Source: Falsiroseomonas oleicola (lineage in GTDB: Bacteria > Pseudomonadota > Alphaproteobacteria > Acetobacterales > Acetobacteraceae). From it: DNA of 64,000 nucleotides. A program made the position numbers and the translations under genes. The notes below the pieces were generated by a model. The model saw only the letters and a program-made list of their open reading frames with translations. It did no database searches and was not told the origin of the DNA. Below are positions 16,224 through 25,423 of the stretch, piece by piece (positions within the stretch are counted from its first letter, which is position 1; every line of letters starts with the position of its first letter). The DNA lies in assembly GCF_019029495.1 (NCBI RefSeq), contig NZ_JAERQM010000001.1, forward strand, positions 248,001-312,000, read 5' to 3'.

Positions 16224-16922
16224 ATGACCGAACTGCCCCCCGTCGGCGAGATCGTCGATGCCACGCCCCGCCCCCTGCCCGCCCGCATCCCCCACCGCGG
16301 CCAGTCCGTGACGCTGGAGCCGCTGGCCATTCGCCATGCCGCCGAGCTCTGGGACGCCGCCCAGGGCGACCCGCGTGGCGACGGCTGGGCCTATATGGGC
16401 TACGGCCCCTTCGCGGATGCGGATGCGATGCGCCGGCATGTGGCCAGCTTCGCAGCCCAGCACGACCCCATGGCTTGGGCGATCCGCCCGCATGCCAGCG
16501 GCGCCGTCTCCGGCTGGCTGACCCTGATGGAAATCCAGCCGGCCAATGCCGCGATCGAGATCGGCCATATCTGGTTCGCCCCACGCCTGCAGCGCACGCG
16601 CGCGGCGACGGAGGCGATGTTCCTGCTGATGCGGCATGCGATGGATGACCTTGGCTACCGCCGGCTGGTCTGGAAGTGCAATGCGCTCAACGCCCCCTCC
16701 CGCCGCGCCGCCGCGCGACTGGGCTTCGTGTATGAGGGTGAACTGCGGGCGCATCTGGTGGTGAAGGGGCGGCGGCGCGACACCGCCTTCTTCTCCATCC
16801 TGGCGGATGAATGGCCGGCCCGGCGCGACCGGATTGCCGCCTGGCTGGAGGATGCCAATTGGGACCATCAGAACCGTCCCCGGCAATCCCTCAGCCAAGC
16901 GCATCCGCCATCCGCATCCTGA
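16224..16922 (+). CDS. GNAT acetyltransferase, RimJ/RimL type
   Basis: 232 residues with one GNAT domain (about 30-200). TLEPLAIRHAAELWDA begins the fold, IEIGHIWFAPRLQRTRAATEA carries the acetyl-CoA pyrophosphate loop in the degenerate RimJ-like form, and LVWKCNALNAPSRRAAARLGFVYEG completes it. The subgroup resembles those modifying protein N-termini or small amines; the substrate is unknown. About 30 residues at the C-terminus are outside the domain. It is divergent from fpr across 100 bp. Confidence 0.8.
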   Translation: MTELPPVGEIVDATPRPLPARIPHRGQSVTLEPLAIRHAAELWDAAQGDPRGDGWAYMGYGPFADADAMRRHVASFAAQHDPMAWAIRPHASGAVSGWLTLMEIQPANAAIEIGHIWFAPRLQRTRAATEAMFLLMRHAMDDLGYRRLVWKCNALNAPSRRAAARLGFVYEGELRAHLVVKGRRRDTAFFSILADEWPARRDRIAAWLEDANWDHQNRPRQSLSQAHPPSAS

Positions 16923-17036
16923 CCGCAATTCGGGGTTGGGCGATACAGTGGAACGACAACCGGCCCTGATGTAATGCGATAGCGCACCCGGCCGCCCGCG
17001 AGCGAATCCGGCCGGGGATGATGACGGAGGCCAGCC

Positions 17037-18233
17037 ATGCCGCGTGCCATTGACGATCAGGTGGGCGCCTTCGTCCCCGGCCCGAGGATCGAACTGGCCG
17101 GCGCAGCGGAGGGTCCGCTCTCGGGGCTCGATTTCGCGGTCAAGGACCTGTTCGACGTGGCCGGCGTGACAACCGGCTATGGCAACCCGGATTGGGCTCG
17201 CACCCATGCGCCCGCCGCCGCCACGGCCCCCGTGATCCTGGCCCTGCTCCAGGCCGGCGCGAACCTTCGCGGCAAGACAAAGACGGTGGAACTCGCCTAT
17301 GGCCTGACCGGCGAGAACGTCTGGTATGGAACACCGATCAACCCCGCGGCACCGGATCGCTTTCCGGGCGGTTCCTCCTGTGGCTCCGCCGCGGCCGTGG
17401 CGGCTGGGCTGGTCGATTTCGCGCTGGGCAGCGACACTGGCGGTTCGGTGCGTATCCCGGCCAGCTATTGCGGCCTGTTCGGCATCCGCCCGTCCTGGGG
17501 GGCGGTCAACCTGACGGGGGCCTGCCCGCTCGGCCCCAGCTTCGACACGGCAGGCTGGTTCGCCGCCAAGGCCAGCGTGCTGCGCCGGGTCGGCGAGGTG
17601 CTTCTCCCGCATAGCGGGGAATCCGGCCTCGGCCCGCTCATCAAGGTGCAGGAAGCCTGGGTGAATGCAGTGCCGCAGACCGCCACCGCCCTGGTCGGCG
17701 CCCTGGCGATGGTGGAACGCGTGCTCGGTCCCAGCCTGTCCATCCACCTGGCGCCGGAAGGGCTGGCGCAAGTCTTCGAACATTTCCGGGCGGCGCAGGC
17801 GGAGGAAGCATGGGCCAGTCTCGGCACCTGGGTCGAGGCCACGAAGCCCGCCTTCGGTCCTGGCGTGGGCGAGCGCTTCGCTGCCGCGAAGGCCACTGAT
17901 CCGCATATCGCCGCCAGCGCCCGGCAGTTTCGCCGGGGGTTCAGCCAGCGCCTGCGCGCTTTGCTGGCCGGCGGCGCGGTGCTGATCTACCCGACCTCCC
18001 CGGTCCCGGCGCCCAGGCTGGACGCGGATGGAGAGGCGCAGCAGGCGGTGCGGGAGCGCACGATGGGCGTCACGGCCATCGCCGGCCTCGCCGGGCTTTG
18101 CGAGGTCACTCTGCCGGCCGCGCGGGTCGAAGGCGCGCCGGTAGGCCTCTCGCTGGCCGCGGCACCGGGGCGCGACCGCGCCTTGCTGGCGGTGGCGGAG
18201 CGAGTGGCGGCGGAGTTGCGCCTGCCGGTCTGA
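17037..18233 (+). CDS. Amidase signature family protein
   Basis: 398 residues, cytoplasmic. The Ser-cisSer-Lys triad is visible: Lys in LDFAVKDLFDVAG, cis-Ser in FPGGSSCGSAAAVAAG and the nucleophilic Ser in GSDTGGSVRIPASYCGLFG. The last quarter has ALLAGGAVLIYPTSPVPAPRLD and the compact ending of the AMI1-like subgroup (about 390-430 residues) that cleaves simple aryl or alkyl amides. A GGAGG motif sits 6 nt before ATG 17037. There is no operon partner; the flanking acetyltransferases are separated by over 100 bp. Confidence 0.88.
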   Translation: MPRAIDDQVGAFVPGPRIELAGAAEGPLSGLDFAVKDLFDVAGVTTGYGNPDWARTHAPAAATAPVILALLQAGANLRGKTKTVELAYGLTGENVWYGTPINPAAPDRFPGGSSCGSAAAVAAGLVDFALGSDTGGSVRIPASYCGLFGIRPSWGAVNLTGACPLGPSFDTAGWFAAKASVLRRVGEVLLPHSGESGLGPLIKVQEAWVNAVPQTATALVGALAMVERVLGPSLSIHLAPEGLAQVFEHFRAAQAEEAWASLGTWVEATKPAFGPGVGERFAAAKATDPHIAASARQFRRGFSQRLRALLAGGAVLIYPTSPVPAPRLDADGEAQQAVRERTMGVTAIAGLAGLCEVTLPAARVEGAPVGLSLAAAPGRDRALLAVAERVAAELRLPV

Positions 18234-18347
18234 TATCTGGCGGCGCGACTGGCCGCCGCTGGCGGATTTGCAACCGGCCAAGCGATACCGCCTTCGGCGA
18301 TATTGCTGTAATCCTTGACCCACCGCTGATCCTGGGACACGCGCAAC

Positions 18348-18875
18348 ATGCTGATCCGCGACGCCACCGCGGCCGACCTGCCCGCCATCACGGCCATCTA
18401 CGCCCATCACGTGCTGGTCGGCACAGGCACCTTCGAAGAGGATCCACCCTCCGAGGCCGAAATGGCGACCCGCGTCGCCAAGGTGCAGAATGCGGGCTGG
18501 GCCTGGCTCGTGGCGGAACTGGACGGCGTTGTCATCGGCTACGCCTATTTCAACCAGTTCCGGGAAAGGTCAGCCTACCGCTTCGCCGCCGAGAATTCGA
18601 TCTACGTCCGGGACGATGTGCGTGGCCAGGGCGTCGGCAAGGCACTGGTCGAGGTCCTGCTGGATCGCGCCACGGCCTGCGGATTCCGCCAGATGCTGGC
18701 GGTGATCGGGGATTCGGAGAATGTCGGCTCCATTGGCCTGCATATCTCGCTGGGTTTCCGGCAGGCCGGGGTGCTGAAGGCCGCGGGGCTGAAATTCGGC
18801 CGCTGGGTGGACGTCGTCTTCATGCAGCGCGCCCTCGGCCTGGGCGATCGCGCCCTGCCCGAGACCCCCGCCTGA
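18348..18875 (+). CDS. GNAT acetyltransferase, phosphinothricin-acetyltransferase-like
   Basis: 175 residues. The Pat/Bar-like layout is clear: IRDATAADLPAITAIYAHHV at the start, then GTFEEDPPS, GYAYFNQFRERSAYRFAAEN, and the acetyl-CoA site VRDDVRGQGVGKALVEVLL (RGxGxG/A). The C-terminal SLGFRQAGVLKAAGLKFGRW is typical of the group. Such enzymes acetylate phosphinothricin, methionine sulfoximine or related amino acids; chromosomal copies are usually tolerance or detoxification functions with unknown native substrates. Confidence 0.85.
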   Translation: MLIRDATAADLPAITAIYAHHVLVGTGTFEEDPPSEAEMATRVAKVQNAGWAWLVAELDGVVIGYAYFNQFRERSAYRFAAENSIYVRDDVRGQGVGKALVEVLLDRATACGFRQMLAVIGDSENVGSIGLHISLGFRQAGVLKAAGLKFGRWVDVVFMQRALGLGDRALPETPA

Positions 18876-18888
18876 TCCTCCGCCCCTG

Positions 18889-19272
18889 CTATCCCGCCAG
18901 GAAACCCAGGAGAAGCGCCACCACCCAAAGCACCAGCGCCGCGGCGCCGACCTGTTCGGCATGCCACAGCAGACGCTGGCGCAGTGTTGCCGCCATAAGG
19001 CGCTGCGCCTCGGCGGGCGGCAGGCTGCGCGCCAGGATGGCGGCGTGTTCGGTCAACAGTGACCACAATTCGCTGCGCCGCATGTTGCGATGCGGCGTGC
19101 GCCAGGCGGTCCAGATCAGCCCGAGGCACAGCATGGCCAGCAGATTGCCGCCCGTGCGCAGCGCAAGCACGATGTCGAAGGACAGCGCCAGCATCAGGGT
19201 CACCACCGCCAACCCCGCGAAGCTGAGGGCCCGGCGGATGCTGTGATCCGCCAATGTACGCATCATCTCCAT
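18889..19272 (-). CDS. Small integral membrane protein, unknown
   Basis: 127 residues with three hydrophobic segments: FAGLAVVTLMLALSFDIVLAL, LLAMLCLGLIWTAWR and the C-terminal LVLWVVALLLGFLAG. A central amphipathic region (about 65-105, HRNMRRSELWSLLTEHAAIL) is cytoplasmic by charge. I do not recognise the family. ATG 19272 is chosen because GAGGAG lies 6 nt upstream; ATG 19293 lies before that motif. It follows the LuxO-like gene on the same strand by about 150 bp and faces the acetyltransferase gene end to end. Confidence 0.6.
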   Translation of the reverse strand: MEMMRTLADHSIRRALSFAGLAVVTLMLALSFDIVLALRTGGNLLAMLCLGLIWTAWRTPHRNMRRSELWSLLTEHAAILARSLPPAEAQRLMAATLRQRLLWHAEQVGAAALVLWVVALLLGFLAG

Positions 19273-19420
19273 CCAGCTCTCCTCGCGCTGCATGCCGCAG
19301 CGCCCCTACAGAACGGGCTCCATCATCATGCGGGGCGACGCATCGCCTGTCTGGTCAAGCGATGATAATCCGCCCCGGTTCCCACCGTTGACCGGTCACG
19401 CCCTTATTCCCGCAAGATCG

Positions 19421-20911
19421 TCATTCTCGCCAGGATTGTAGCTTGCGATAGATGGTCGAAGGGTTGACGCCCAGCATCGCGGCTGCGCGAGGCACGTCCT
19501 GGCCGGTTGCATCCAGCGCGGCGAGGATGTGGCGTTTCTCAACCTCGGCCAGCGACAGGAACGCCTCCGGCGCGCGCGGCGGATCCTCAGGCGGCGCTTC
19601 TGGGGACGGAGCGGCCTGCGGCGCCGCGCTGTCCAGGACCGCCGGGGCCAGCCCGGGTTCAGGCATGACGGGCGGGGCATCGGCCGCGATTGGGTCCGGA
19701 GAGGCTGACAGCGCCGGCGTCGGCACTCGCGAAGAACGCAACAGCATGGGCGGCAGCATGGCACGCTCCACGCGTTCCCCATCATGGAGAACCGCGATGT
19801 TGCGGATCGCATTCTGCAATTGCCGCACATTGCCTGGCCAGGAATAGCCGGCCAGCGCCTGCTCCGCCTCCCGCGTGAAGCCGCGGAAGCGCTTGCCCTC
19901 CTCCCGCGCGAAGGTGCCCAGGAACTGCCGCGCGATCAGCAGCACATCGTCACCCCGATCGCGCAGCGGCGGCAGTTCCAGCGGCACGACGTAAAGGCGG
20001 TAATACAGATCCTCTCGGAAGCGCCCGGCCTCCACCTCCGCCCAAGGGTCGCGGTTGGTGGCTGAGACGATGCGGACATCCACCTTCTCCGCCTTCGAGG
20101 CGCCAACCGGCTGGAAGGTGCCGGTTTGCACGAAGCGCAGGAGCTTGACCTGCATATCGATGGGCATGTCGCCGATCTCATCCAGGAAAAGGGTACCGCC
20201 ATCGGCGAGGCGGGCGGCGCCCGGGCGAGTCTCGGTGGCGCCAGTGAAGGCGCCCTTCACATGGCCGAAGATCTCCGATTCCAGCAGGTCGCGCGGAATG
20301 GCGCCGCAATTCAGGGCGATGAACGGCTTGGCACGTCGCGGGCTGGCGCGGTGCACCGCATCGGCCGCCAGCTCCTTGCCGGAGCCGCTCTCCCCCGTGA
20401 TGAAGACATTGGCCTTGCTGGCGGCGACGCTTTCGATGGTGCGGTAGACCGCCTGCATGGTCGGGGAGGCCCCGATGAAACCGAAAAAGCGGTCGCGGTT
20501 GAGCTGCGCCTTCACCGCGCGCAGTTCCGAGGCCAAGGCGCGCTTTTCCAGCGCATTCTGAAGGGTCACGGTCAGCCGCGTCTTGGCGAAGGGCTTGACG
20601 ATGAAGTCCACCGCGCCCTCGCGCATCGCCTCCACCGCATGGTTCACGCTGCCATGCGCGGTCACAACGATGATCGCGGCCTCCACACCCGCCGCGCGCA
20701 GCCGCCGCATCGCCTCGAAGCCGGAAAAATCGGGCAGTTCCAGGTCCATCAGGATGGCGTCGGGCTGCCAGCCCAATCCCTGCTCCAGCGCATCCGCGCC
20801 GGTCTCGGCAAGACGAATCTCGTGCCCCAGATCGCGCAACAGCGCCCGGGCGACCTCCGCCTGGGTCGGCGTGTCCTCGACGATCAGGACCCGCGCTGCG
20901 GCCTGGGCCAT
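19421..20911 (-). CDS. Sigma54-dependent response regulator (LuxO/NtrC type)
   Basis: 496 residues in three domains. Receiver (1-120): VLIVEDTP, phospho-acceptor Asp56 in ILMDLELPDFSG, and Lys106 in VKPF. AAA+ domain (about 145-380): Walker A GESGSGKE at 173-180, an intact sigma54-contact GAFTGA at 220-225, Walker B LFLDEIGDM and SWPGNVRQLQN. A Pro/Ala-rich linker (about 400-455) leads to a Fis-type helix-turn-helix ending EKRHILAALDATGQD, AAAMLGVNPSTIYRKL. It should activate sigma54 promoters when phosphorylated. The Hpt gene starts its operon 6 bp upstream, as with LuxU-LuxO. No kinase is adjacent. Confidence 0.92.
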   Translation of the reverse strand: MAQAAARVLIVEDTPTQAEVARALLRDLGHEIRLAETGADALEQGLGWQPDAILMDLELPDFSGFEAMRRLRAAGVEAAIIVVTAHGSVNHAVEAMREGAVDFIVKPFAKTRLTVTLQNALEKRALASELRAVKAQLNRDRFFGFIGASPTMQAVYRTIESVAASKANVFITGESGSGKELAADAVHRASPRRAKPFIALNCGAIPRDLLESEIFGHVKGAFTGATETRPGAARLADGGTLFLDEIGDMPIDMQVKLLRFVQTGTFQPVGASKAEKVDVRIVSATNRDPWAEVEAGRFREDLYYRLYVVPLELPPLRDRGDDVLLIARQFLGTFAREEGKRFRGFTREAEQALAGYSWPGNVRQLQNAIRNIAVLHDGERVERAMLPPMLLRSSRVPTPALSASPDPIAADAPPVMPEPGLAPAVLDSAAPQAAPSPEAPPEDPPRAPEAFLSLAEVEKRHILAALDATGQDVPRAAAMLGVNPSTIYRKLQSWRE

Positions 20912-20917
20912 CGGGCC

Positions 20918-21292
20918 CTAGGCACTTCCCGGCGGATTGTCCGCCAGGGCTGCGAGTTCCGCCAGCGCCGCGGCAGCCTCCTGCCGCACCTGGACCGCAA
21001 GCGCCCGCGGATCGGCAGGGTTGCGCGGATCCATGGCGATCCGGGCCACATGCTCCAGCCGCAAGGCGCCGACAGCCGCCGCAGCACCGGCCAGGCTATG
21101 CGCCGCACGGCGATAGCCATCCTCGTCACCGGTGGCGACAGCGGCTTCGAGAAGCCGGGCCAGCCGTCCCAGATCATCCTCGAAGGTGCGGAGGATCCGC
21201 ACGAAATCGTCGCGAGGCAGTTCTGAGGCGAGTTGACCAGCGATGTCCGGGTCTATGGCGTTCACGAATGATCTCTCGCACTCTGCGGCCAT
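20918..21292 (-). CDS. Histidine phosphotransfer (Hpt) domain protein
   Basis: 124 residues, a stand-alone phosphotransfer protein. The motif AAHSLAGAAAAVGA gives the phosphorylatable His65 followed by the small-residue patch of Hpt four-helix bundles. Flanking helices (FVRILRTFEDDLGRLARLLEAA and EHVARIAM) fit. It lies 6 bp upstream of the sigma54 response regulator and probably feeds it phosphate from a hybrid kinase elsewhere. ATG 21292 has no good ribosome-binding site; a GTG 10 codons later (FVNAIDPD) preceded by GAGAG is a credible alternative. Confidence 0.82.
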   Translation of the reverse strand: MAAECERSFVNAIDPDIAGQLASELPRDDFVRILRTFEDDLGRLARLLEAAVATGDEDGYRRAAHSLAGAAAAVGALRLEHVARIAMDPRNPADPRALAVQVRQEAAAALAELAALADNPPGSA

Positions 21293-21412
21293 GGGGTCAA
21301 CGCATCCGCGATGGCGGGAGGATGCCCTGGGGGATGATGCGGGACTCCGAGTCACCCTATGTCACGAAGCCGCGTTGGGGCGGCTGGCGCCGCCGATGCT
21401 AGGCTGCCGCCC

Positions 21413-22726
21413 ATGAGCATCATGGGCCATATCGCCGCCATTCGTTTCGGCCTCGGCCTCCGGCACGGGGACGCGCCACCCGCCGACCCGCTGGCCTGGC
21501 TGCGGGCGCAGATCGACCATCCGGGCGCCCCGCCGGAAGGTCCATCGCTGGCCGAGGCCCTGGCCTTGCGCGGCGACGACTTTGCAGCCCGGCGCCCCCG
21601 CGACCCGGTCGGCGACCCGCAGCAGACGCGACGCGCCCTGGCACAACTGATCCGCGCCGAGACTCTGGGCCATGTGCGGCGCCGGCTGACCGGGGAGCAG
21701 CCGTTCCGGGAACGGCTGGTCGATTTCTGGATGAACCATTTCACCGTCAGTCGCCGCTCCGGCAGCCTGACGCCGCTGATCGGCAGCTATGAGCGGGGGG
21801 CGATTCGTCCTCATGTCACCGGCCGCTTCGCCGACATGGCCGTTGCGGTGGCGCGGCATCCAGCCATGCTGATCTATCTGGACAATGCGGGATCCATCGG
21901 CCCGAGCAGCGCCAATGGCCGTCGCTCCCGGCGCGGCCTGAACGAAAACCTGGCGCGGGAGATGCTGGAACTGCACACCATGTCCCCGGCGGGAGGCTAC
22001 ACCCAGGGCGATGTGCAGGAGTTGGCGAAGATCCTGACGGGCTGGTCCTTCGCCAGCGGCGGCGAACCTTATGACTTTCAGTTCCGCGCCGCCTCGCATG
22101 AACCCGGCGACAAGCACCTGCTCGGCCGCCGCTTCGGCCCCGGGGAGGCGGAGGGCGAGAAGGCGATCCGCTTCCTGGCCGAGCATCCGGCCACTTGGCG
22201 GCATCTGGCGGTGAAGCTGGCCCGACATTTCGTGGCCGATAGCCCGCCGCCCGAGGCCGTGCGGGCGCTGGAGACGGTGCTGCGGGACAGCAAGGGCGAC
22301 CTGGCGGCGACCAGCCACGCGCTGATCGCCCTGCCCCAGGCCTGGGATCCGCCCCTGTCGAAATTCCGCCCACCGATCGACTACGTCATCGCCGCCGGCC
22401 GCGCCCTGGGCGTGCCGGACGCCCAGGCCAGCCAGCTGATCAATGGCTTCAACACCCTGTCGCAGCCGCTGTGGCGGCCGGAGCAGCCGATCGGCTGGCC
22501 CGACATCGCCGCGGACTGGGCGGCGCCGGAGGCGCTGATGCGCCGCGTGGACTGGGCCTACACCTTCGCCGGACGCGCGGGGCGCGGGGTGGATGCGGCG
22601 GAGGCAGTGGAGACCGCCCTCGGCCCGCTGGCCCGGGCGGAGACGGTGACAGAAATGCGCCGCGCCGGATCGATGCGCGACGCGCTGACCCTGCTGCTCG
22701 GCAGCCCGGAGTTCATGCACCGATGA
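21413..22726 (+). CDS. DUF1800 family protein
   Basis: 437 residues. DUF1800 hallmarks are present: RETLGHVRRRL-like N-terminal helices, LVDFWMNHFTVSRRSG, HPAMLIYLDNAGSIGP, and GLNENLAREMLELHTMSP followed by GGYTQGDVQELAKILTGWSFA. The C-terminal part has LLGSPEFMHR, the usual ending. The family is exported or membrane-associated in many bacteria and almost always precedes a DUF1501 gene, as here (ATGA overlap). Function is unknown. ATG 21413 follows AGG; an upstream ATG at 21359 would add 18 residues without a signal. Confidence 0.88.
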   Translation: MSIMGHIAAIRFGLGLRHGDAPPADPLAWLRAQIDHPGAPPEGPSLAEALALRGDDFAARRPRDPVGDPQQTRRALAQLIRAETLGHVRRRLTGEQPFRERLVDFWMNHFTVSRRSGSLTPLIGSYERGAIRPHVTGRFADMAVAVARHPAMLIYLDNAGSIGPSSANGRRSRRGLNENLAREMLELHTMSPAGGYTQGDVQELAKILTGWSFASGGEPYDFQFRAASHEPGDKHLLGRRFGPGEAEGEKAIRFLAEHPATWRHLAVKLARHFVADSPPPEAVRALETVLRDSKGDLAATSHALIALPQAWDPPLSKFRPPIDYVIAAGRALGVPDAQASQLINGFNTLSQPLWRPEQPIGWPDIAADWAAPEALMRRVDWAYTFAGRAGRGVDAAEAVETALGPLARAETVTEMRRAGSMRDALTLLLGSPEFMHR

Positions 22727-23934
22727 CCGATGCACCCCATGCCCATTTCCGCACCACCCGTCGCGGCCTGCTGCTCGGCCTCGGCGCCAGCTTTGCCGTC
22801 GGCCCCGCCCGCCTTGCCTTCGGCGAGGCCCCGGGCGACCGGCGGCTGGTCGTCATCCTGCTGCGCGGCGCGCTGGACGGGCTGTATGTCGTGCAGCCCT
22901 ATGGCGATCCGGCGCTGGAAGGTCTGCGCGGCCGGCTGAAGCTGCCCGAACCTGGGCAGGAGGACGGGCTGCTCGACCTCGGCGGCAAGTTCGGCCTGCA
23001 TCCGGGCCTCGGCCGGCTGCATGGGATGTTCGCGGCGAATGAGGCGGCAGTGCTGCATGCGGTGGCCGGCCCCTATCGCAGCCGCAGCCATTTCGAGGCC
23101 CAGGACATGCTGGAAAGCGGCGGCGAGCAGCGGCTGGCCAGCGGCTGGCTGAACCGCGCGCTGGAGGCGCTGCCGCGCGGCGGCCAGGGCCCCGACCAGG
23201 CCCGGGCCGGGCTGGCGGTCGGCACCTCCGTGCCGCTGCTGATGCGCGGGCCCGTCCCGGTCGGTGCCTATTCCCCGCCGGGCCTGGAACGCCCGGCCCC
23301 GGAGCTGATGTACCGGCTGGCGGCCTTGCAGGATTCGGACAGCACGCTCGGCCGCGCCTTCGCGGAGGGCATGCGCAGCCGGGGCTTTGCCAGCCAGACG
23401 CTTGGCATGGTGGAGAATGATCGCGAACGCTCCGCCTTTGCCAACCTCGCCGGCGCCGCCGGCCGGCTGATGGCGGAGCCCGGCGGCCCGCGCGTCGCGG
23501 CGATGGAGCTGGGCGGCTGGGACACCCATGTGCAGCAGATGAACCGCATCATGGGACCGCTGCGGGCGCTGGATGACGGGCTGGGCGCCCTGAAGGAGGG
23601 ACTCGGCGCGGAATGGGCGCGGACGGCCGTGCTGGTGGTGACCGAATTCGGCCGCACCGCGCGGGTGAACGGCAATATGGGCACGGATCACGGCACCGGC
23701 GGCGTCGCCTTCCTGGTCGGCGGCGCCGTGGCGGGTGGCCGCGTCATCGCTGACTGGCCTGGCCTCGGCGAGGACAAGCTGTTCGAGAATCGCGACCTGC
23801 AGCCGACGCAGGATCTCCGCGCCATCGCCAAGGGCCTGCTGCGCGATCACTTGCGCCTGCCGGAAGCCGCCGTCGGCGCCGCCTTCCCAGGCAGCAACGC
23901 GGTCACCGTCCTACGCGGCCTGATCCGCGCCTGA
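22723..23934 (+). CDS. DUF1501 family protein with Tat signal
   Basis: 403 residues. TTRRGLLLGLGASFAVG is a twin-arginine signal, so the protein is exported folded. The DUF1501 (sulfatase-like) core includes VVILLRGALDGLYVVQPYGD, HAVAGPYRSRSHFEAQDMLE, ELGGWDTHVQQMN and VVTEFGRTARVNGNMGTDHG, which carry the metal-type His/Asp residues of the alkaline-phosphatase superfamily. It overlaps the DUF1800 stop by 4 bp and the pair is likely one functional unit. Substrate unknown. Confidence 0.9.
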   Translation: MTDAPHAHFRTTRRGLLLGLGASFAVGPARLAFGEAPGDRRLVVILLRGALDGLYVVQPYGDPALEGLRGRLKLPEPGQEDGLLDLGGKFGLHPGLGRLHGMFAANEAAVLHAVAGPYRSRSHFEAQDMLESGGEQRLASGWLNRALEALPRGGQGPDQARAGLAVGTSVPLLMRGPVPVGAYSPPGLERPAPELMYRLAALQDSDSTLGRAFAEGMRSRGFASQTLGMVENDRERSAFANLAGAAGRLMAEPGGPRVAAMELGGWDTHVQQMNRIMGPLRALDDGLGALKEGLGAEWARTAVLVVTEFGRTARVNGNMGTDHGTGGVAFLVGGAVAGGRVIADWPGLGEDKLFENRDLQPTQDLRAIAKGLLRDHLRLPEAAVGAAFPGSNAVTVLRGLIRA

Positions 23935-23998
23935 ACAAAAAGCAACCTGTGGCCATGGCGTCGCGTTGCCGTTCCGAACAGGAACAGGATCCTCCGCC

Positions 23999-24322
23999 AT
24001 GGCCGAACGCTTTCCCATCTATCGCTACGAGACCCAGCCGGAGGGCGAGGCGGCCGAGACGCGCTATTCCTTCGCGCCGATGGAGGGCGTCGGCTATGCC
24101 GGCCGGGGCAGCGCCACCAGCGCCGGGGATGCCGACACTCCCTCTACCGAGGCACGTCCCGCCGGCCATCTGGAGGCGCCGGCCGGAACGCGGATCGTCA
24201 GCGTCGAGCCGCCCACCCTCGAAGTGCCGGGCCAGGGCCAGGTCGACGTCTCCGCCATCATCGGGGTGACGGAGGGTGAGGTGTCGGCGGCGGGACGGCT
24301 GGTGCGCTGGCATCCGGGCTGA
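23999..24322 (+). CDS. Hypothetical protein, 107 residues
   Basis: I do not recognise it. The chain begins MAERFPIYRYETQPEGEAAE and has no signal peptide or membrane helix. It is Gly/Ala/Glu-rich in the middle and ends in a beta-rich part (GTRIVSVEPPTLEVPGQGQV, then TEGEVSAAGRLVRWHPG). ATG 23999 is preceded by an AGGAT motif at a good distance; an ATG 11 codons earlier (23966) lacks one. It lies 64 bp after the DUF1501 gene and 39 bp before queA. Confidence 0.55.
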   Translation: MAERFPIYRYETQPEGEAAETRYSFAPMEGVGYAGRGSATSAGDADTPSTEARPAGHLEAPAGTRIVSVEPPTLEVPGQGQVDVSAIIGVTEGEVSAAGRLVRWHPG

Positions 24323-24361
24323 ACTGGACAAGCCGGAGCGGGCGGGCCACATGCGCCCGCC

Positions 24362-25423
24362 ATGCTTCCCTTGCGGACCGATGATTTCGACTATGCGCTG
24401 CCGGAGGCCCTGATCGCCCAGGCCCCGGCCCGTCCGCGCGACTCCGCCCGGCTGCTCGTGGTGCGACCGGATGGGCTGGATGACCGGGGCGTGCGCGACC
24501 TGCCCGCGCTGCTGGCCCCGGGCGACCTACTGGTGGTGAACGACACGCGGGTGATCCCGGCCAGACTGCACGGACTGCGCGGCGCGGCGCGGGTGGAGAT
24601 CATGCTGAACCGGGCGGAGGGCGGCGGGCTGTGGCACGCGCTGATCCGCAACGCCCGCCGGCTGCGCCCGGGCGACGAGGTGCGGATCGAGGGCGCGGAG
24701 GAGTGCACCGCGCGCGTCGTCTCCCGCGACGGCGGCAGCGCCATGCTGGATTTCGGCCCCGACCAGGCGGCGCTGGCCACCGCGCTGGAACGCGCCGGGG
24801 AAGTGCCCCTGCCGCCCTATATCCAGCGCGAGGGTGCGCCCGGACCGCAGGATGCGGCAGACTACCAGACCATCTTCTCCCGCCACCCCGGCGCGGTGGC
24901 CGCGCCGACGGCCAGCCTGCATTTCACCGACGATCTGCTGGCAGCCCTCGATGCGCGCGGCGTCCGGCGCGCCACGGTGACGCTGCATGTCGGCGCCGGC
25001 ACCTTCCTGCCGGTGCGGGAGGATGATCCCCGCGCCCATCACATCCACCAGGAATGGTGCGAGGTGCCGGAGGCCACAGCCGCCGCCATCAACGCCGCCC
25101 GGGCGGAGGGCCGCCGCGTGGTCGCCATCGGCACCACGGCGCTGCGAACCCTGGAAAGCGCGGCGGCGGTAGATGGCACGGTGGCGCCCTTCCGGGGCCT
25201 CACCGGCATCTACATCCTGCCCGGCCACCGCTTCCGCGCCGTGGATGCGCTGCTGACCAACTTTCATTTACCGAAATCGACGCTGCTGATGCTGGTTTCC
25301 GCCTTCGCTGGCACGCGCCGGATGCGCGCGGCCTATGCGCATGCGATCCGCGAAGAGTATCGCTTCTTCTCCTATGGCGACGGCAGCCTGCTGTTCCGCT
25401 GCGACCAGGATTCTTGCGAGTGA
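24362..25423 (+). CDS. queA: S-adenosylmethionine:tRNA ribosyltransferase-isomerase
   Basis: 353 residues, family length. QueA moves the ribosyl part of S-adenosylmethionine onto preQ1 in tRNA to make epoxyqueuosine. Recognisable blocks: [80 protein letters not shown] and [20 protein letters not shown], ending [10 protein letters not shown]. It is the first gene of a queuosine block and overlaps tgt by 4 bp (GTGA). Confidence 0.96.
   Translation: MLPLRTDDFDYALPEALIAQAPARPRDSARLLVVRPDGLDDRGVRDLPALLAPGDLLVVNDTRVIPARLHGLRGAARVEIMLNRAEGGGLWHALIRNARRLRPGDEVRIEGAEECTARVVSRDGGSAMLDFGPDQAALATALERAGEVPLPPYIQREGAPGPQDAADYQTIFSRHPGAVAAPTASLHFTDDLLAALDARGVRRATVTLHVGAGTFLPVREDDPRAHHIHQEWCEVPEATAAAINAARAEGRRVVAIGTTALRTLESAAAVDGTVAPFRGLTGIYILPGHRFRAVDALLTNFHLPKSTLLMLVSAFAGTRRMRAAYAHAIREEYRFFSYGDGSLLFRCDQDSCE

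Noticed and set aside
16122-18410. Long minus-strand extension upstream of fpr
   Set aside because: The frame is open across an acetyltransferase and an amidase on the other strand; ferredoxin reductase homology starts only near 16100.
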